Shown one piece after another: positions 1 to 11,479 of a stretch of 64,000 nt of DNA. The stretch's first letter is position 1, and every line of letters starts with the position of its first letter. The stretch covers positions 230,729,654 to 230,793,653 of the forward strand of contig JARDYH010000001.1 of NCBI GenBank assembly GCA_029215795.1, written 5' to 3'. A program made the translations under genes and the position numbers. The notes beneath the pieces are model-generated. The model was given only the letters and a program-made list of their open reading frames with translations, did no database searches and was not told the DNA's origin. Origin of the DNA: Anniella stebbinsi. Lineage: Eukaryota; Chordata; Lepidosauria; Squamata; Anniellidae.

Positions 1-142
1 AGTGGGTAATTGGCTTGCAGCCTTAAAAGGGCTGTACCACTCAGAGAAATGTATGGGTAACACAAGTGTTTGCATTTCAGGAGCAATGTAGCTCCCAACC
101 TGCCAAATTGTTGTGAAAGGAAGCAAATTGAATTTGGGAGAG

Positions 143-144
<2 letters not shown>

Positions 145-182
<38 letters not shown>
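145..182. repeat. (GT)n microsatellite
   Basis: An uninterrupted GT dinucleotide run of about 19 units. The flanks (1-144 and 183-240) show no gene or recognised repeat. Confidence 0.97.
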
Positions 183-184
<2 letters not shown>

Positions 185-239
185 TTTGAAATGAGCTGAC
201 AGGTGAAGGAAGAATGGATGGAGCTCCAAATAAAAAGGC

Positions 240-722
240 CTGGTAGAGGCTACCAGGGGTACCTATAGACGGGCACTTTCCCCCGCGGTGGCTTCAGAGT
301 GGCGGCAGGTCATTTACATGACGCTGCCGCCACTCCGAAACCATCTAGGGCAAAGCCCCAAAGCTCCGCTGTAAAAAAGTCGGGAATGTACCCCAACTTT
401 TTTAGCTGGAGCGAGGCGACGACAGCATTTACCTTCTATCGCCGCATTTAAAAAAGTTTTTTTTAAAAAACAAAAAACTTACCTTGGAAGAGAGGGGCCC
501 ATGCTTCCAGGTGCTCCTAAAACTGCTGCTAGCACTCCATTGGGCGGGCACAGTTGCGGCAGCAGCAGGATGGGTGGGCGCGGCGGCGGCGGCAGGAAAG
601 CCCACCGTGGTGCTCCTTCAGCTGTAGATGGGCGGAATGAGCATCAAAGCGGGGGCGTACTGCCTGCCGTCGACACCACGCTGCCTCCCTGACGCCATGA
701 AGATGAGGGCCAAGATGCATAA
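240..722. other. CpG-rich block, probably a young non-autonomous transposon
   Basis: This 480-bp block is far richer in GC and CpG than its surroundings. Examples are cccccgcggtggc near 281, the GGC-rich run near 577-595 and gtcgacaccacg near 668. The edges are abrupt: AT-rich DNA resumes at about 720. The short open frames on both strands (about 500-720) are compositional and show no domain. In an otherwise CpG-poor region, abrupt edges suggest a recent insertion whose CpGs have not yet decayed. I could not define terminal repeats or a target duplication. A small CpG island or promoter is the alternative but no gene lies beside it. Confidence 0.45.
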
Positions 723-1133
723 GGAACTAAGCATAAACTTTCAATCCACATAACTATATTATAATAGATTCAAAACCTCATCCTACAAGCTAGAATGTAT
801 TTTGGACTGATTCTGAAATGTTTGCTCATTCCCAATCCTTTTGAAAACAGACTTGTCAATGAAGCCAACTCCACCTAGATTTTCATCACTTTCCACATTG
901 CATCTACTGAACAACATGAAATAGTTGGTACCAGATGTGAATGAATCTATTTATTTGCTATAGTTTCCTTAATCATTCTTAAGTAAAAAATTAGGCTAGG
1001 TGCAAAATACCTTATTCCAAATTAGATTTTTAATTGTTCTGTATGTCCAGCGGTCAAACTGTACATTTAGATAAGAACCCAGTTAACATAAGTATGTACA
1101 AGTTCTGTTGTTTTGTTCATTTGCTTATGACAC

Positions 1134-1275
1134 AGAGCCTATCTACACTACTGCTTTAAAATGGTTTAAAACGGTTTTTAACAGTAGTGACAACTGTTGC
1201 GGCCCAGGACACACTCCATATATAGTTTTCAAAATGTTTTCAAAGTGTTTTATCCTGCTTGTGTAGATAGGCTCT
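1134..1275. mobile_element. Short MITE, family with TIR gagcctatctacac
   Basis: The block begins agagcctatctacac (1134) and ends with the exact reverse complement gtgtagataggctct (1261-1275). The interior has the family hallmark 'ccaggacacactccatata'. Further members lie at 21850-21979 and 34458-34983, both flanked by a 3-bp duplication. This copy has no clean target duplication. It is a non-coding DNA transposon relic. Confidence 0.8.
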
Positions 1276-1411
1276 AAGATGAAGTGCAGCTTTAAAACTT
1301 TTACACCTCTTTGCATCCCCTTGGCTTACATAGGCAAACCAATAACATACCAACTATCTAAATCTAACATAAGTCAAAGATCCATCCTTTACCAACCTGG
1401 TCCCTCCAGGC

Positions 1412-1731
1412 TAGGCTGACCAGATAAAATCCAGGTCAGGGCTCATGTAATTTTAACAGTTGTAGAGAAAAGGGAATTTCAGCCAACATCATTTGTATGC
1501 AATTAGTTCCTGGTGAAATTCCCTCTTCATCACAACAGTTAAAGGTGCAGGCACTATACTAGAGTGACCATAGACAAAAGAATTCAGGGCCCCTGCAACT
1601 TTAACTGTTGTGATGAAGAAGGAATTTCACCAGGAACTAATTGCATACAAATGACATTGGCTGAAATTCCCTTTGCTCTACAACTGTTAAAGTTACATGA
1701 GCCCTGACCTGGATTTTATCTGGTCACCCTA
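1412..1731. mobile_element. Palindromic hAT-like MITE (copy 1, ~320 bp)
   Basis: The element starts taggctgaccagataaa and ends with the inverse (tttatctggtcacccta). Almost the whole 320 bp is one imperfect palindrome of two ~150-bp arms. Each arm carries the pair 'actttaacagttgt' and 'ggaatttcagcca'. Flanks are ctccaggc (1404-1411) and caccaggc (1732-1739), a 7/8 match of hAT length. Other copies are at 2055, 2392, 10710 (degenerate), 34092 and 35629. There is no coding capacity, so it must have moved by a transposase supplied elsewhere. Confidence 0.88.
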
Positions 1732-2290
1732 CACCAGGCGGCTGTCTTCAGAGCTTCAAGTTGGCACCACTCTGCCACCACATCCCGTGGTATCGCTGAT
1801 GCAAGGTGGCAGCAAGTTATACAGTTGAAGGGAGGCAGCACGGGCTTTCCAGCCATCATTAGGTTCGCTGGGCCCACCCCCTCCCACAGCTTCCAGCGAC
1901 CAATGGCAGGTCGCCTTCCACTCAGAAACGCCCCCAGAGCAGCGCCCGAGCAAGAACAGATGGGGGAAAGCTACACTGACCTTGCTTGGACAGGAAAAGT
2001 TGGGGCAAATTCATGACTTTTCTGCTCCGCAACTTCGGCTCTTTGCCCCCGGATTAGGCTGACCATATGAAAAGGAGGACATGGTCACTTTAGTATAGTG
2101 CCTGCAACTTTAACTGTTGTGATGAAGAGGAATTTCACCAGGAACAAATTGCATACAAATGACACTGGCTGAAATTCCCTTTTCTCTACAACTGTTAAAG
2201 ATACAGGAGCCCTGTCTTCCTTTTCATATGGTCAGCCTACCCCGGATGGCTCCAAATTGGCAGCTGCGTCATATAATTGACAGACAATTT
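1732..2290. repeat. Unclassified GC-rich dispersed repeat, interrupted by a MITE
   Basis: The stretch resembles 8920-9260. Both contain 'agcttc..g..accaat' followed by a GCC-rich run (cgcccccagagc here, tgcccctggc there) and end near 'cagctgc.tcatat'. The copy is split by the MITE at 2055-2239. Its class is unknown to me; no coding frame is supported. Confidence 0.5.
2055..2239. mobile_element. Palindromic hAT-like MITE, internally deleted copy (185 bp)
   Basis: It starts taggctgaccatatgaaaa and ends ttttcatatggtcagccta. It belongs to the same family as 1412-1731 but has lost most of the left arm: the sequence jumps from the left terminus straight to 'tagtatagtgcctgcaac', the start of the right arm. 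The flanks are a perfect 8-bp duplication, ccccggat (2047-2054 and 2240-2247). The deletion may have happened before insertion, or by slippage across the hairpin afterwards. Confidence 0.9.
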
Positions 2291-2295
2291 GTAGA

Positions 2296-2391
2296 CAGCC
2301 CCCAGATGTTGTGGTCTACAACTTCCTGACCACTGGCCATACTGGCAGAGGCTGATGGGAGTGAAGTCTAAACATCTGGAAGGCACTAGGT
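2296..2391. repeat. Palindromic 'CCAGATGTTTTGGACTACAA' repeat (copy 1)
   Basis: An old copy of a palindromic family: cccagatgttgtggtctaca on the left, ctgatgggagtgaagtctaaacatctggaagg on the right. Family members also occur at 16728, 23905, 33590, 39160, 41480, 42903 and 49337. The arms pair to a ~90-bp hairpin. The next MITE (2392) is inserted in its right edge. Confidence 0.75.
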
Positions 2392-2710
2392 TAGGCTGAC
2401 CAGATAAAATCCAGGTCAGGGCTCATGTAACTTTAACAGTTGTAGAGCAAAGGGAATTTCAGCCAGTGTCATTTGTATGCAATTTGTTCCTGGTGAAATT
2501 CTTCTTCATCACAACAGTTAAAGGTGCAGGCACTATACTAGAGTGACCATATACAAAAGAAGGCAGGGCCCCTGCAACTTTAACTGTTGTGATGAAGAGG
2601 GAATTTCACCAGGAACTAATTGCATACAAATGACACTGGCTGAAATTCCCTTTTCTCTGCAACTGTTAAAGTTACATGAGCCCTGACCTGGATTTTATCT
2701 GGTCACCCTA
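2392..2710. mobile_element. Palindromic hAT-like MITE (copy 3, ~319 bp)
   Basis: Nearly identical in layout to 1412-1731: taggctgaccagataaa at the left, its inverse at the right, with two long arms. Flanks cactaggt (2384-2391) and cacttggt (2711-2718) match at 7 of 8 positions. The target lies in the edge of the older palindromic repeat at 2296-2391, so this copy is the younger of the two. Confidence 0.88.
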
Positions 2711-2934
2711 CACTTGGTTGCCTAAGAATCACCATGCATTTATTTGGCTTAACAAACCCATTTAACTGAATGCTAATTCACATTGCTACAAGTGCTTGGC
2801 ATGTGCATTGTATATGGTGGGCATTGGTCAAGATTTGGTACAGCACTGCCCAAATCAGGAAGTTTTATCATTGCTTACCAGATTGCAACAATCACAACAT
2901 TAAACAAAACAATTTCAGTATAGAAATCTTTAAG

Positions 2935-3117
2935 GGAAGGGCTCAGTGGTGGAGCACATGCTTTGCATGCAGAAGGTCCCAGGTTCAATCCCTGGCTTCT
3001 TGAGATAGGACTGAGAAAGGCTTCCAACTGAAAACTGGAGAGCTGCTGCCAGTCAGTGTAGGGAATATTGAGCTACATGGACCAATGGTCTGAATCAGTA
3101 TATGGCTACGTTCTATA
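2935..3117 (+). mobile_element. tRNA-Ala-derived SINE (copy 1)
   Basis: The head 'gggctcagtggtggagcac' is a tRNA A-box region, 'ctttgcatgcag' matches the anticodon arm of tRNA-Ala(TGC), and 'ggttcaatccc' is a canonical B box. A tRNA-unrelated body follows ('gagagctgctgccagtcag', 'tggaccaatggtctga'). The head lacks a proper acceptor stem, so it is a SINE and not a functional tRNA gene. Related copies are at 17037 and 28475. Confidence 0.88.
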
Positions 3118-5589
3118 GACCTAAGATCAAACTGTAAATACTTTCCATGAGATACTGGAGTATTTCACATGAACTGATCCCCTGCAATCAATGCACTGTA
3201 ATTAAATTTCAATGTTTCTATTAATATCCTGACAGAATTGACATTCCCAACATGACATTCCCTGTTCAGAGCCTTGGTTTTCAGCTATCAAAACATCTCC
3301 GGAGGGCTCAAATACCTCCCTTATATCCATCTTGTGGTAGGATCATCCAGGCATTGCCACTAATCTTTTGTCAGCGTGGGCACCCTAAATAAGTGAAGTC
3401 ATTTCTCTTCCATCTACTGGGCAGACACACTCATTAATCATTGTTATGTTGGAGGTGAGAACTGTGGGTTCTGATGACCTGAAAAAGAATTATAATTGAT
3501 AGAGCTCCTTTTCTACACAGCTGCAACAAATATAAAAATGTGCTTGAAAGTTATTGAATACTTGCCTTTCAATTTAGTCGTCAGACAATATTATGTAGGG
3601 ATTCTTATAGTGTCTTCATGTTTGTAGTGCATGAAGACACTATAAAAATCCCGACATGATATTTTTGCTACAAAGGACAATATTTCATTTTACCGTGCAA
3701 TATATTGAACTAGTTGTCCATCTCATTTTGTAGTAGAATGGATCACTACTATTACATCTGATCGCCCACCCACTTAGAATCTGCTATGTTGAGCAGGGCT
3801 GAGCCAAAATCACACACTGCTTTTGGTGAACATTTTCAGTAGCAGAAAAATATACTTTCCATTTTGCTGATTTCTGGGTGTTTTCTTTGGATATGACTAT
3901 TGCCTTCACTCTGAATTGGCTTCGTTTCCCCTCAGTGTTGTGAGCATATTAGAAAATCTAATTGGCTACATACTAGCATCTTAATGGTATGCATCCTGTT
4001 CATCATTCGATCCCCAACTGGTGGGAATCAGTTATAGGAATTATTCCTCTCCCTCTTAATTAGGTTTATATGCCCTTAGTGACTGGCTACATAGCATTAT
4101 GACATCATCCTGTTCAATATATGATCCCTAGTTGTCTAGTGTCACCCATATGACTAATTCAGGAAGAAAAAGCTACAGTATTTAGAAGAAAAATTGGTTC
4201 AGAAGCAATAACAGCAGATAAGGGGAAACAATGCAGTGAATAGGATAAAAAAAAAGGTGAACATTCTCATAATTAAGAGGATTTGGGGGGACTAGATTTG
4301 CTCCTATGAAAGTACAATTTTTGACCTAAAAATTGAAACAGGAGAACATTTGATGCAGGCCATGTATTGAGCATTTGGAGAACCAAGGAACAGATCATTA
4401 TATAATTTGAATTGCTTATGTCTAGTTCATAAATCGACAAATTGCTGATTCTATTTCTATGTGCTTTGTTTCTTATTATTATTATTTGGTGGGAAAGAGT
4501 AGAATGTTTGTACACATAAATTGGTGCATTTCCTCTCCCTTCTTCTTTAATTGTCCTACTCCAAACACTTGCGGAGATGTTTCCAGGTAGAGACTTCTGG
4601 GATATTGAGCATGCTCATTCGATTATATCTGACAGCCACAAGCCGTATAAAGAGAATGCGAGTTTCCATGCTTATCCCTCTCTGCTTGACAACATGGAAG
4701 ACAAGGAGCTAGTAATAAGGAGGGCACACCCCTAAAGGTTGGCTATTGTGGGAGGAAACCCACAGTAGTTGGTATTTCCTATTAACGGTACTCCTTCCCT
4801 CTGTTTTGGTTTAGCACTACCAGCCATGGGGGAAATTGCTAATTGCACAGATTCTAATTTCCAACAAAGTTCTTCAGGGTCTAATTTTTTAATGCTTTTA
4901 AAGAGACCTGAAAGCAGGAATCAACATATTTTTGTCTATGACACTCACTTGAATGCAAAGATGACAATGAATGAATATTATATGGAAAGGAAGAATGCTA
5001 TAATTCATGGAGGAACCGCTTAAGCAAATTAATCATCCTCACAAAATTATACACACTACTGGGAGTGGGATTTGACTGTAATTGTTTCCTCGTGTGGCCA
5101 TCTAGGACTTAATTCAAACTGTCACTCCTCTTTTGAAAGCAATTATTATTCAGGCAAAAATGGAAAGTAGATTAGATGATATACTAGCTTTAATTTTAAG
5201 GTCTTGCCCCATGTGACAAGTGGATGAACTTTCTAAAATACTGTCAGACGTGAATGTTTCCAAGGGTTTCTGCAGCAAACATGGCTGGTTCCATCACACG
5301 ATTTCCCTTATATGTATTTCCCATATATGTATCCTACTGCATATTTTGTTTGCTTATATTTGGCCATATCTAGTCCCAACTACTCTGTTCCATTATTTGG
5401 TAACCAATGAAATGCGGGACTTTATTATCAATATCATTATGGGATTGAGGCTTGAACTGGGTGACCTCTCAGAGTCCCTAATAATTCTATTTTTCTGTGA
5501 TTGTAAGAAGAGACCATGTTTAGCCTGGCAGATTCCATACTCTGTTACGGAGATTAGTTGATAGCAATAGCTGCCTTTATCAATGGCTA
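3118..5589. other. No gene recognised; one sharp hairpin
   Basis: CpG-poor, AT-rich DNA. I see no supported exon or recognised transposon. The one structured item is the hairpin at 3598-3652, listed separately. Short open frames here (for example 4769-5023 and 5220-5561) have no recognisable motif. Confidence 0.4.
3598..3652. repeat. Near-perfect short hairpin
   Basis: Two 23-nt arms (3598-3620 and 3630-3652) pair with one mismatch around a 9-nt loop (tttgtagtg). Key arm sequence: tagtgtcttcatg and its inverse catgaagacacta. It could be a tiny foldback transposon relic or a transcribed hairpin; nothing else decides between these. Confidence 0.7.
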
Positions 5590-5599
5590 GCAAAGATCT

Positions 5600-6500
5600 G
5601 AATGGAATGCCTCTTTCCCTGGGTCAGAGATTGTCAATACCCCCCAACCTTGGGCCATTTTGGCCAGAGGTCATGACCCTTCCACCTTTTGCAGACTCTG
5701 AAGATGAGCTTCAGAGTAATATCCCCAACCCTTCTATTCTATAGAAGCCAGTGCTTACAGAATCAGACAAGGACCCTTTAAGACAGCATAGCCAGGTCGC
5801 ACAAGGAGGTGTGGCCAACCACAGTACAGGTCTTATCAGCCTACATAAGGCTTCAGATGAGCTCAGCTCTCTGTTGAGACAACATCTCTCTAGAGTACAG
5901 CCAGTAGATAACCTGTTTAGAAAGATATGCCTTGATTGAAATTTGCCTGAACTGATCTGTCTGAGAAAGCCATTGTTTGAATGGTTCCACTTTCTCTGTG
6001 AGCCTGAGCAAAACAGGACAGAGATGGGGCTGATATTGTAGTGGAAGAATTGCTTTTCCTCTACCTGACCCAAGTAGTTCTTGGCATGGAGAAGCCATCC
6101 CAGGCAGTCGCGAGAGCAGGTTCTACATCTTCTGGCTATGCTATAATGTGTATGCACTGATTATGATCCATGAGTCTGAACTTCCACACACTCTCCTTCT
6201 AAAATGTGCTGATTTCACTTTTTACTGCTATTTTAGATTTTTCAGCTTGTATTTTGAAACCATTCCCACAACTCTGCTAGGTTCTAGGGCTTGGAGATGT
6301 GGTAAATATCCTCTGAGAGGTGATGACGGTTAGCCACCCTGATGCATAATAATACTGCCCTTCCTGTTTCATTTTGGGCCAACTTTGTGGTGGTCTCTGA
6401 TATTGAATTAATCCGTAATTGAGAAAAGACGAAACTGTGTCTCACTTCAGCCTTGGTCTTAAACTATCCTGTCAGATCCTTATCTGCCTTGAGCACTTAT
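5600..6500. other. Possible LTR-retrotransposon-like remnant
   Basis: This block has several overlapping short open frames on both strands (up to 148 codons on the minus strand, 5711-6157). Its texture (gactctgaagatgagctt, then a polar stretch) resembles the coding end of the LTR-like remnants near 51.3 and 52.7 kb. I cannot show paired LTRs, a primer-binding site or a domain. It may equally be unique DNA. Confidence 0.2.
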
Positions 6501-8919
6501 TGGCTTGTCATAGATGTTTCAATCAAATGTATCACCTCCAGTTCACCCTGCTGGAAATGGTTTTCCCAGCCTGCTAGCTGCATTGCTCCCATGGGAGTAG
6601 CCATGGGAGTAGCCATATATTCTTCTCTCTACTATGAGCTAGCTTGAAGTGGCAAGCTATAATCATGATGACTTGTCACTTTCCAGTTTTTTAAAAAAGT
6701 GCCGTCCCGATTCTTAAGCAATAGTTATCATATCATCATTCTAAACCATAGAGGGATACCACTGCCTGGCATATAGAGAACACTCAATTCCGACTGACAG
6801 TTGCCTTGGGTCTGGAGAGTGGAGGGGCAGCACTTAGTGGCCTGGTCCATGGGCCAGGAGACCAAGGGCCATCGGGAGGCCGCACCCTCTGTTTCCCAAG
6901 GATAATATCAAGCCAAGGCGGAGATAAACCTAGCCCCATCCATCAGCCACAGGAGGAGCTGCTGCTCCAAACCTTATTCTCTCCCTCCACATTTCTTTTT
7001 CTTTTTGTATCATGAGCCTGTGGGCAGGTACTGTATTATTTTTCAATATGAACAGTGCTCAGTTAGGTGATTTATAACTTGTTAAGGTGGTGATGATGGT
7101 GGTGATGTTGATGTCTATGTCCTTGTGGTGGTGTCATTTAGTAGTTTCTCCAGATTTAATGGAGAGTTTTCACATGAACACTGCATTTTTTTGAAGGCAT
7201 AGGCCATTGGCGAACCAACTCTCCACACATGACGGGGAGGATCCTGTTGGGGATATTGTAGCCTCACCTGCAAGTTACTGGAAGGGGCAGTGTTGCAGTT
7301 AGTTCGTGGGAATTTTGACCACAGCTAGCCTTAGGATCTCTATAGCTTACAATATGGTTTCCTGTTGTTTCTTCCTTTTACTCCTCCCCCCACCCCTGAC
7401 CTCCTCCATTGCTAAGAGCACACATGTTTTGCTCTCTTGTTCCTGCCAGTGTAATGGGACACAAAATGTACTGAATAAACTCTTTCGAAACTCTGTTATA
7501 CCTCCATTGCATATGCAAGCATATTCATAGGGTGCCCTCTCCCATTTGACAGACAGAAGCCAACTGGAGTGATAGCTGAATCTTGCTTCAACACTGCCAG
7601 CGAGACAGTGTCTTCCACCACATCTGAAGACAGCATGCTAGTTTATGGGGCAGAGAACAGGCTACATAACACCCACCTCTCTGTCCTCCTGCACCTCACT
7701 GCTGCCCCCTGCCCACCTCTGCTGTCTGAGGTGGCCGCTTCACTCTGCCTAATGGAAGGGCTGGCTTTAGTGATCAGTTCTGACAGCTGTGACCATCTGT
7801 TTGGCAAGGATACACAGCCATATATCCAATGATAACTGATTTGAAATCAATAGGCTTAAGGGCACCTAACCTTCTGCTCATGCTGATTACCAGTACTGAT
7901 GACATGTTGAAATTCTCTCTCTTAGACATACATCTCTACATTAAATGACTTCAATTCCTGTGTTAATTTTCTGCCTGACAACAAACAGAAATTATTCTGA
8001 ATTTTATTGTTAGCTCTGATGTCAAAATTGAGATCGCCATTTACTTATCCATTTGGAAAGTGACATCTTGCCTCATAGGGATACTAGGAGGAATACATAT
8101 TGATTAGTTGTAATAATCCATGCTAAAGATGAAGACTTCATGCACAGTTCACTTTGCAGATCATGACATGTCCATTAGGGCTGCAATGAAATGACTTTTA
8201 AATGCATGGGCTTGAAATGTTCAGTTTTAAAGCAATTCCCCCCTCCCCCAAAACCCTGTGTGCCTCTGCCACCAATTTCTATTACTTCAGTGCTTGCAAC
8301 AAAAACCTTACAGCTTGTTGCAAACATTAGATGGTTGAATGAGATTGTTTTGTGAGACTGCAGCCAATTCAATCTGTGGTATAGATTAGAGATGGGCTCG
8401 AAACCCCCCCCCCCCCAATTCCAGTTTGTTCAGAATAATTTCAGAAATCTTCCCCCCTCCCTGCCCCCCATGCAACTCATGGAATACTCAAGCTCCTCTT
8501 TAATGCCATCATCACCGCAGAAAGTCTTATATATACATACAACGTTCTCTATCAGGGATATAAAATGTTAATAAATTATAACTTTCAGGTTTTGAAAAAT
8601 GTGTCCAAAATATGCTAAAGAACTAATTAGCTTCATGCTTATTCAATCATGTTGTTTTAAAGAGGTTTTTATTTCATTTTATTTATTTATGGAGTTGATT
8701 TCTAATATGCCCAATGACTAATGTTCTACAGGCAGATTAGAGCAAACAGTTAAAAAAACAAATAGGCCATTTAAAATTGCAGCAAAAAAGGAAAATCAAT
8801 ATTTTAAAGAATAAAATGCAATATAATGCAAAACAATAAACAGCACAGAAATTGCCATTTTTTAAAATGACGACTCCCTTGAAGAGGCCTGGGCCCTGAC
8901 TTCATGGTACCGTGTTGCT
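6501..8919. other. No gene recognised
   Basis: Unique-looking, CpG-poor DNA with a T-rich patch near 6970-7010 and a homopolymer C run at 8405-8416. The stretch 8385-8510 (agattagagatgggctcgaa onwards) looks like the end of the hAT-like family seen at 20124 and 25748, but without a second end. No supported exon. Confidence 0.35.
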
Positions 8920-9260
8920 GCTGCTTTGCTACTTACACCACATTTTCACTGCTTCAGGGTGGTGGCAAGTAGTTCAAATTGCAGGAGGCAGAGTGGGCGT
9001 TCTGGTGGCCATTTGACTCATTGGGCCTGCTCCCTGCCCTCTGCCTAGCTTCTGGTAACCAATCACTGGTTGCCATCCACCCTGGAATGCCCCTGGCTTG
9101 ACGCTGGGACAAGATCACATGGCAGAAGGGCTGTGGTGACCTCAGTTCGAAGGGAAAAGTCAAGGTAGGTCCCCCTGTCTTTTCTAATGCACAGCTTCAG
9201 GGCAAAACCCTGTGGTGGCTGTGACTCAGCAGCTGCATCATATGACCAACACAACATCTA
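8920..9260. repeat. Second copy of the unclassified GC-rich dispersed repeat
   Basis: Related to 1732-2290: 'gcttctggtaaccaatcac', 'ggaatgcccctggc' and 'cagctgcatcatatgacc' line up with the same blocks there. The many short frames on both strands reflect GC-rich composition. Class unknown. Confidence 0.45.
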
Positions 9261-10169
9261 TTCACAGCCACTGCAGGGCAAAGAAGATGTAAACAACCCT
9301 CCGGATAGCTCCGGGAGCTTACGGCAGGTCCAGGTAAAGGACAGGGGGCTCGCATGGCTTGACACCTACCAAACAGCTGCTCCCACTCACCCCTCTCTGC
9401 GTGAGCCCCCTGCCCCTTACCTGGACTTGCCATGACTGCTCGCAGCCATCCAGGCCTCTTCAAAGGAGTCACCATTTTAAAAATGGCTCAGACGGTTGCG
9501 GGTGCTCATGGTGGGTCCAAGTAAGGAGCAGAGAGGTTGTGTAGCAGGTGGGCTTTCATGGCAGAGGGCACGAGCAGGGGCAGCCACTCAGCATGTGCAC
9601 CCATTGGATGTTGGGGACAATTTGAAATCTCTGATTCAGTCTCCAAAGTGGGTAGGAAGGATCCGTGCACAGCCCTATATGGAATCTTGAACCAATGAAC
9701 CCGCAAGTGAACAACAATTTTTAAAATCAACATCACTTTTTCCAATATGCTTATAGAGTTGTTCAGAGTGCTTTCTACTGCAGTGTGTGTGTATGTGTGT
9801 GTGTGTGCCGATGAAGTCTGGATGTTAAGTAAGTTGCCCTTTTTTCCCATTCTGCTACAGTTTAGGCTGTGAGGCCAACTTCATTTTTGTTTTTCAGATG
9901 GTTTAAGTCCTGCCTGTATATTTATAGAATTAAAGGTTCTTATGGCAACTTTGAAGAAATAATTTTGCGAAATTGCAAAACTGCTCCGAAAAGAGGTTCT
10001 AATTCCAGCTGGCAAAACTGGACTTCCTTAAGCTGAGCTCTGAATAGAAAAGAAATTAGATACATCTGAAGGCAATACAGTGAGTGCACTTCCAGGTCAG
10101 GGGCCGTTGCTTTGAGATATTTCCCCCCACTAGCTGGGGGGGGGGGAGTACCATTTTATACAGATTACC

Positions 10170-10212
<43 letters not shown>

Positions 10213-10708
10213 TCATGGGAACAGGATTTTGTTCTTTTTGTTCCAAACCTTCAGATGAGTTTTCAGTTTCCAATGAGTCATCTCCTTAAAGATTAACTGT
10301 CAGCTGCAAGAAGGCTTGCCTCAAAGACAATAGATGCAAATACAAATAACTGTTGAATGTGCCTAAAAAAAAGCATTGTATCATAGATTCCTCGGTAGAG
10401 ACAAATTATAACAAAAGGAAATGAAGGAATAGTTTGCATAGTATTTATAATTATAACTCTTTGGCACAAAAGGTTTCATTCTTTTGCCGAACCAAAGTGG
10501 GTATATTAGGGAATTTCTGCATTAGCATTGCTATGAACTTTGAATTGGTGGAGGGCTCTGCACTTTTATGGCAAACCAAATTGCTGAGGGCACACTGTGT
10601 ATGTCCCCCAATGGTTCCCACTGCAAAGACATCAAGTGTGAATCACATACTTTAAGGCTGTAAACCCATGCACACTTATATGGGAGTAAGTTCCAATGAA
10701 CACAGTGG
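9261..10708. other. No gene recognised; (CTTT)n tract
   Basis: Contains a short TG-rich run (9783-9808) and a (CTTT)n microsatellite at 10171-10214. The end, 10660-10708, carries the dispersed motif 'ctgtaaacccatgcacactt ... gggagtaagttccaatgaac', also seen at 13.6, 26.7, 30.6 and 56.3 kb. No exon is supported. Confidence 0.35.
10171..10214. repeat. (CTTT)n microsatellite
   Basis: Eleven uninterrupted TTTC units, preceded by a G-rich and C-rich patch. Confidence 0.97.
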
Positions 10709-10709
10709 G

Positions 10710-11281
10710 TAGGGTGACCATATGGAAAGGAGGACAGGGCTCCTGTATCTTTAACAGTTGTATTGAAAAGGGAATTTCAGCAGGTGTCATTTGTATGCAT
10801 GCAGCACTTGGTGAAATCCCCTCTTCATCACAACAGTTAAAGCCGCAGGAGCTATACTACAGTGACCAGATACAGGCAGGGTTCCTGTGGCTTTAACTGT
10901 TACGAAGAAGAGAGGATTTAACCAGTTTTTCCGATGCCTCCGGAAAGTGCATCATTCCCCCGTGCCACCTCAAAGGCCCGATTGGAGGGGAAAGTGTGTC
11001 ATTCCCCACCCCCACCCCCACTGCTCCAATCGGGGCCTTTTCTATAATGTCCGGGAGTGACATGCTTTCCTTTTTATGGCCCTGAATGGAGCAGGGGGGG
11101 GGGGGGGATGATGCATCTCAGAATGACATGTCTCCAGGAATAATGGCCCCTCTAAGGGTGGTCTTAAAGGGGAAAGCATGCCATTCCATGACATTATAGA
11201 AAAATACAGACCCCCCCCAACACCCAGGATATAACAAAAACCAGAAGAAATGCAGGAAAATCCTGACAGTCGGTCACCCTA
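10710..11281. mobile_element. Degenerate, rearranged relative of the palindromic hAT-like MITE
   Basis: The left terminus tagggtgaccatatgg and the 'tctttaacagttgt ... aagggaatttcagc' arm are clear through about 10920. A GC-rich internal segment with no match to the other copies follows (10925-11190), and an inverse terminus 'cggtcaccctag' appears at 11271-11282. Flanks do not match (acagtggg against gaaatgag). It may be a longer family member with extra internal sequence, or two fused fragments. Confidence 0.5.
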
Positions 11282-11479
11282 GAAATGAGGGCAGCTTGGC
11301 CAACATCCCCCCAGAGCCTGAACCCAGGCCTGGAGGCAATCAATGATTCTGTGATGTTAGCAAGCAGTATATAAGTACATCTCAAGAAGCAGAACACCTG
11401 TTCCAAATTCATACACTACTTGATGCTAATCAGTTCCAAAGATCTGAAAAAGTCACATATTCTTGATAGAAGTCTGTGG

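Noticed and set aside
2935..3010. Possible functional tRNA-Ala gene (A and B boxes, TGC-like anticodon)
   Set aside because: The acceptor stem is not formed and the sequence continues into a SINE body shared with 17037; it is a SINE head.
5711..6157. 148-codon minus-strand open frame
   Set aside because: No recognisable domain and overlapping frames on the other strand; only a weak LTR-like texture.
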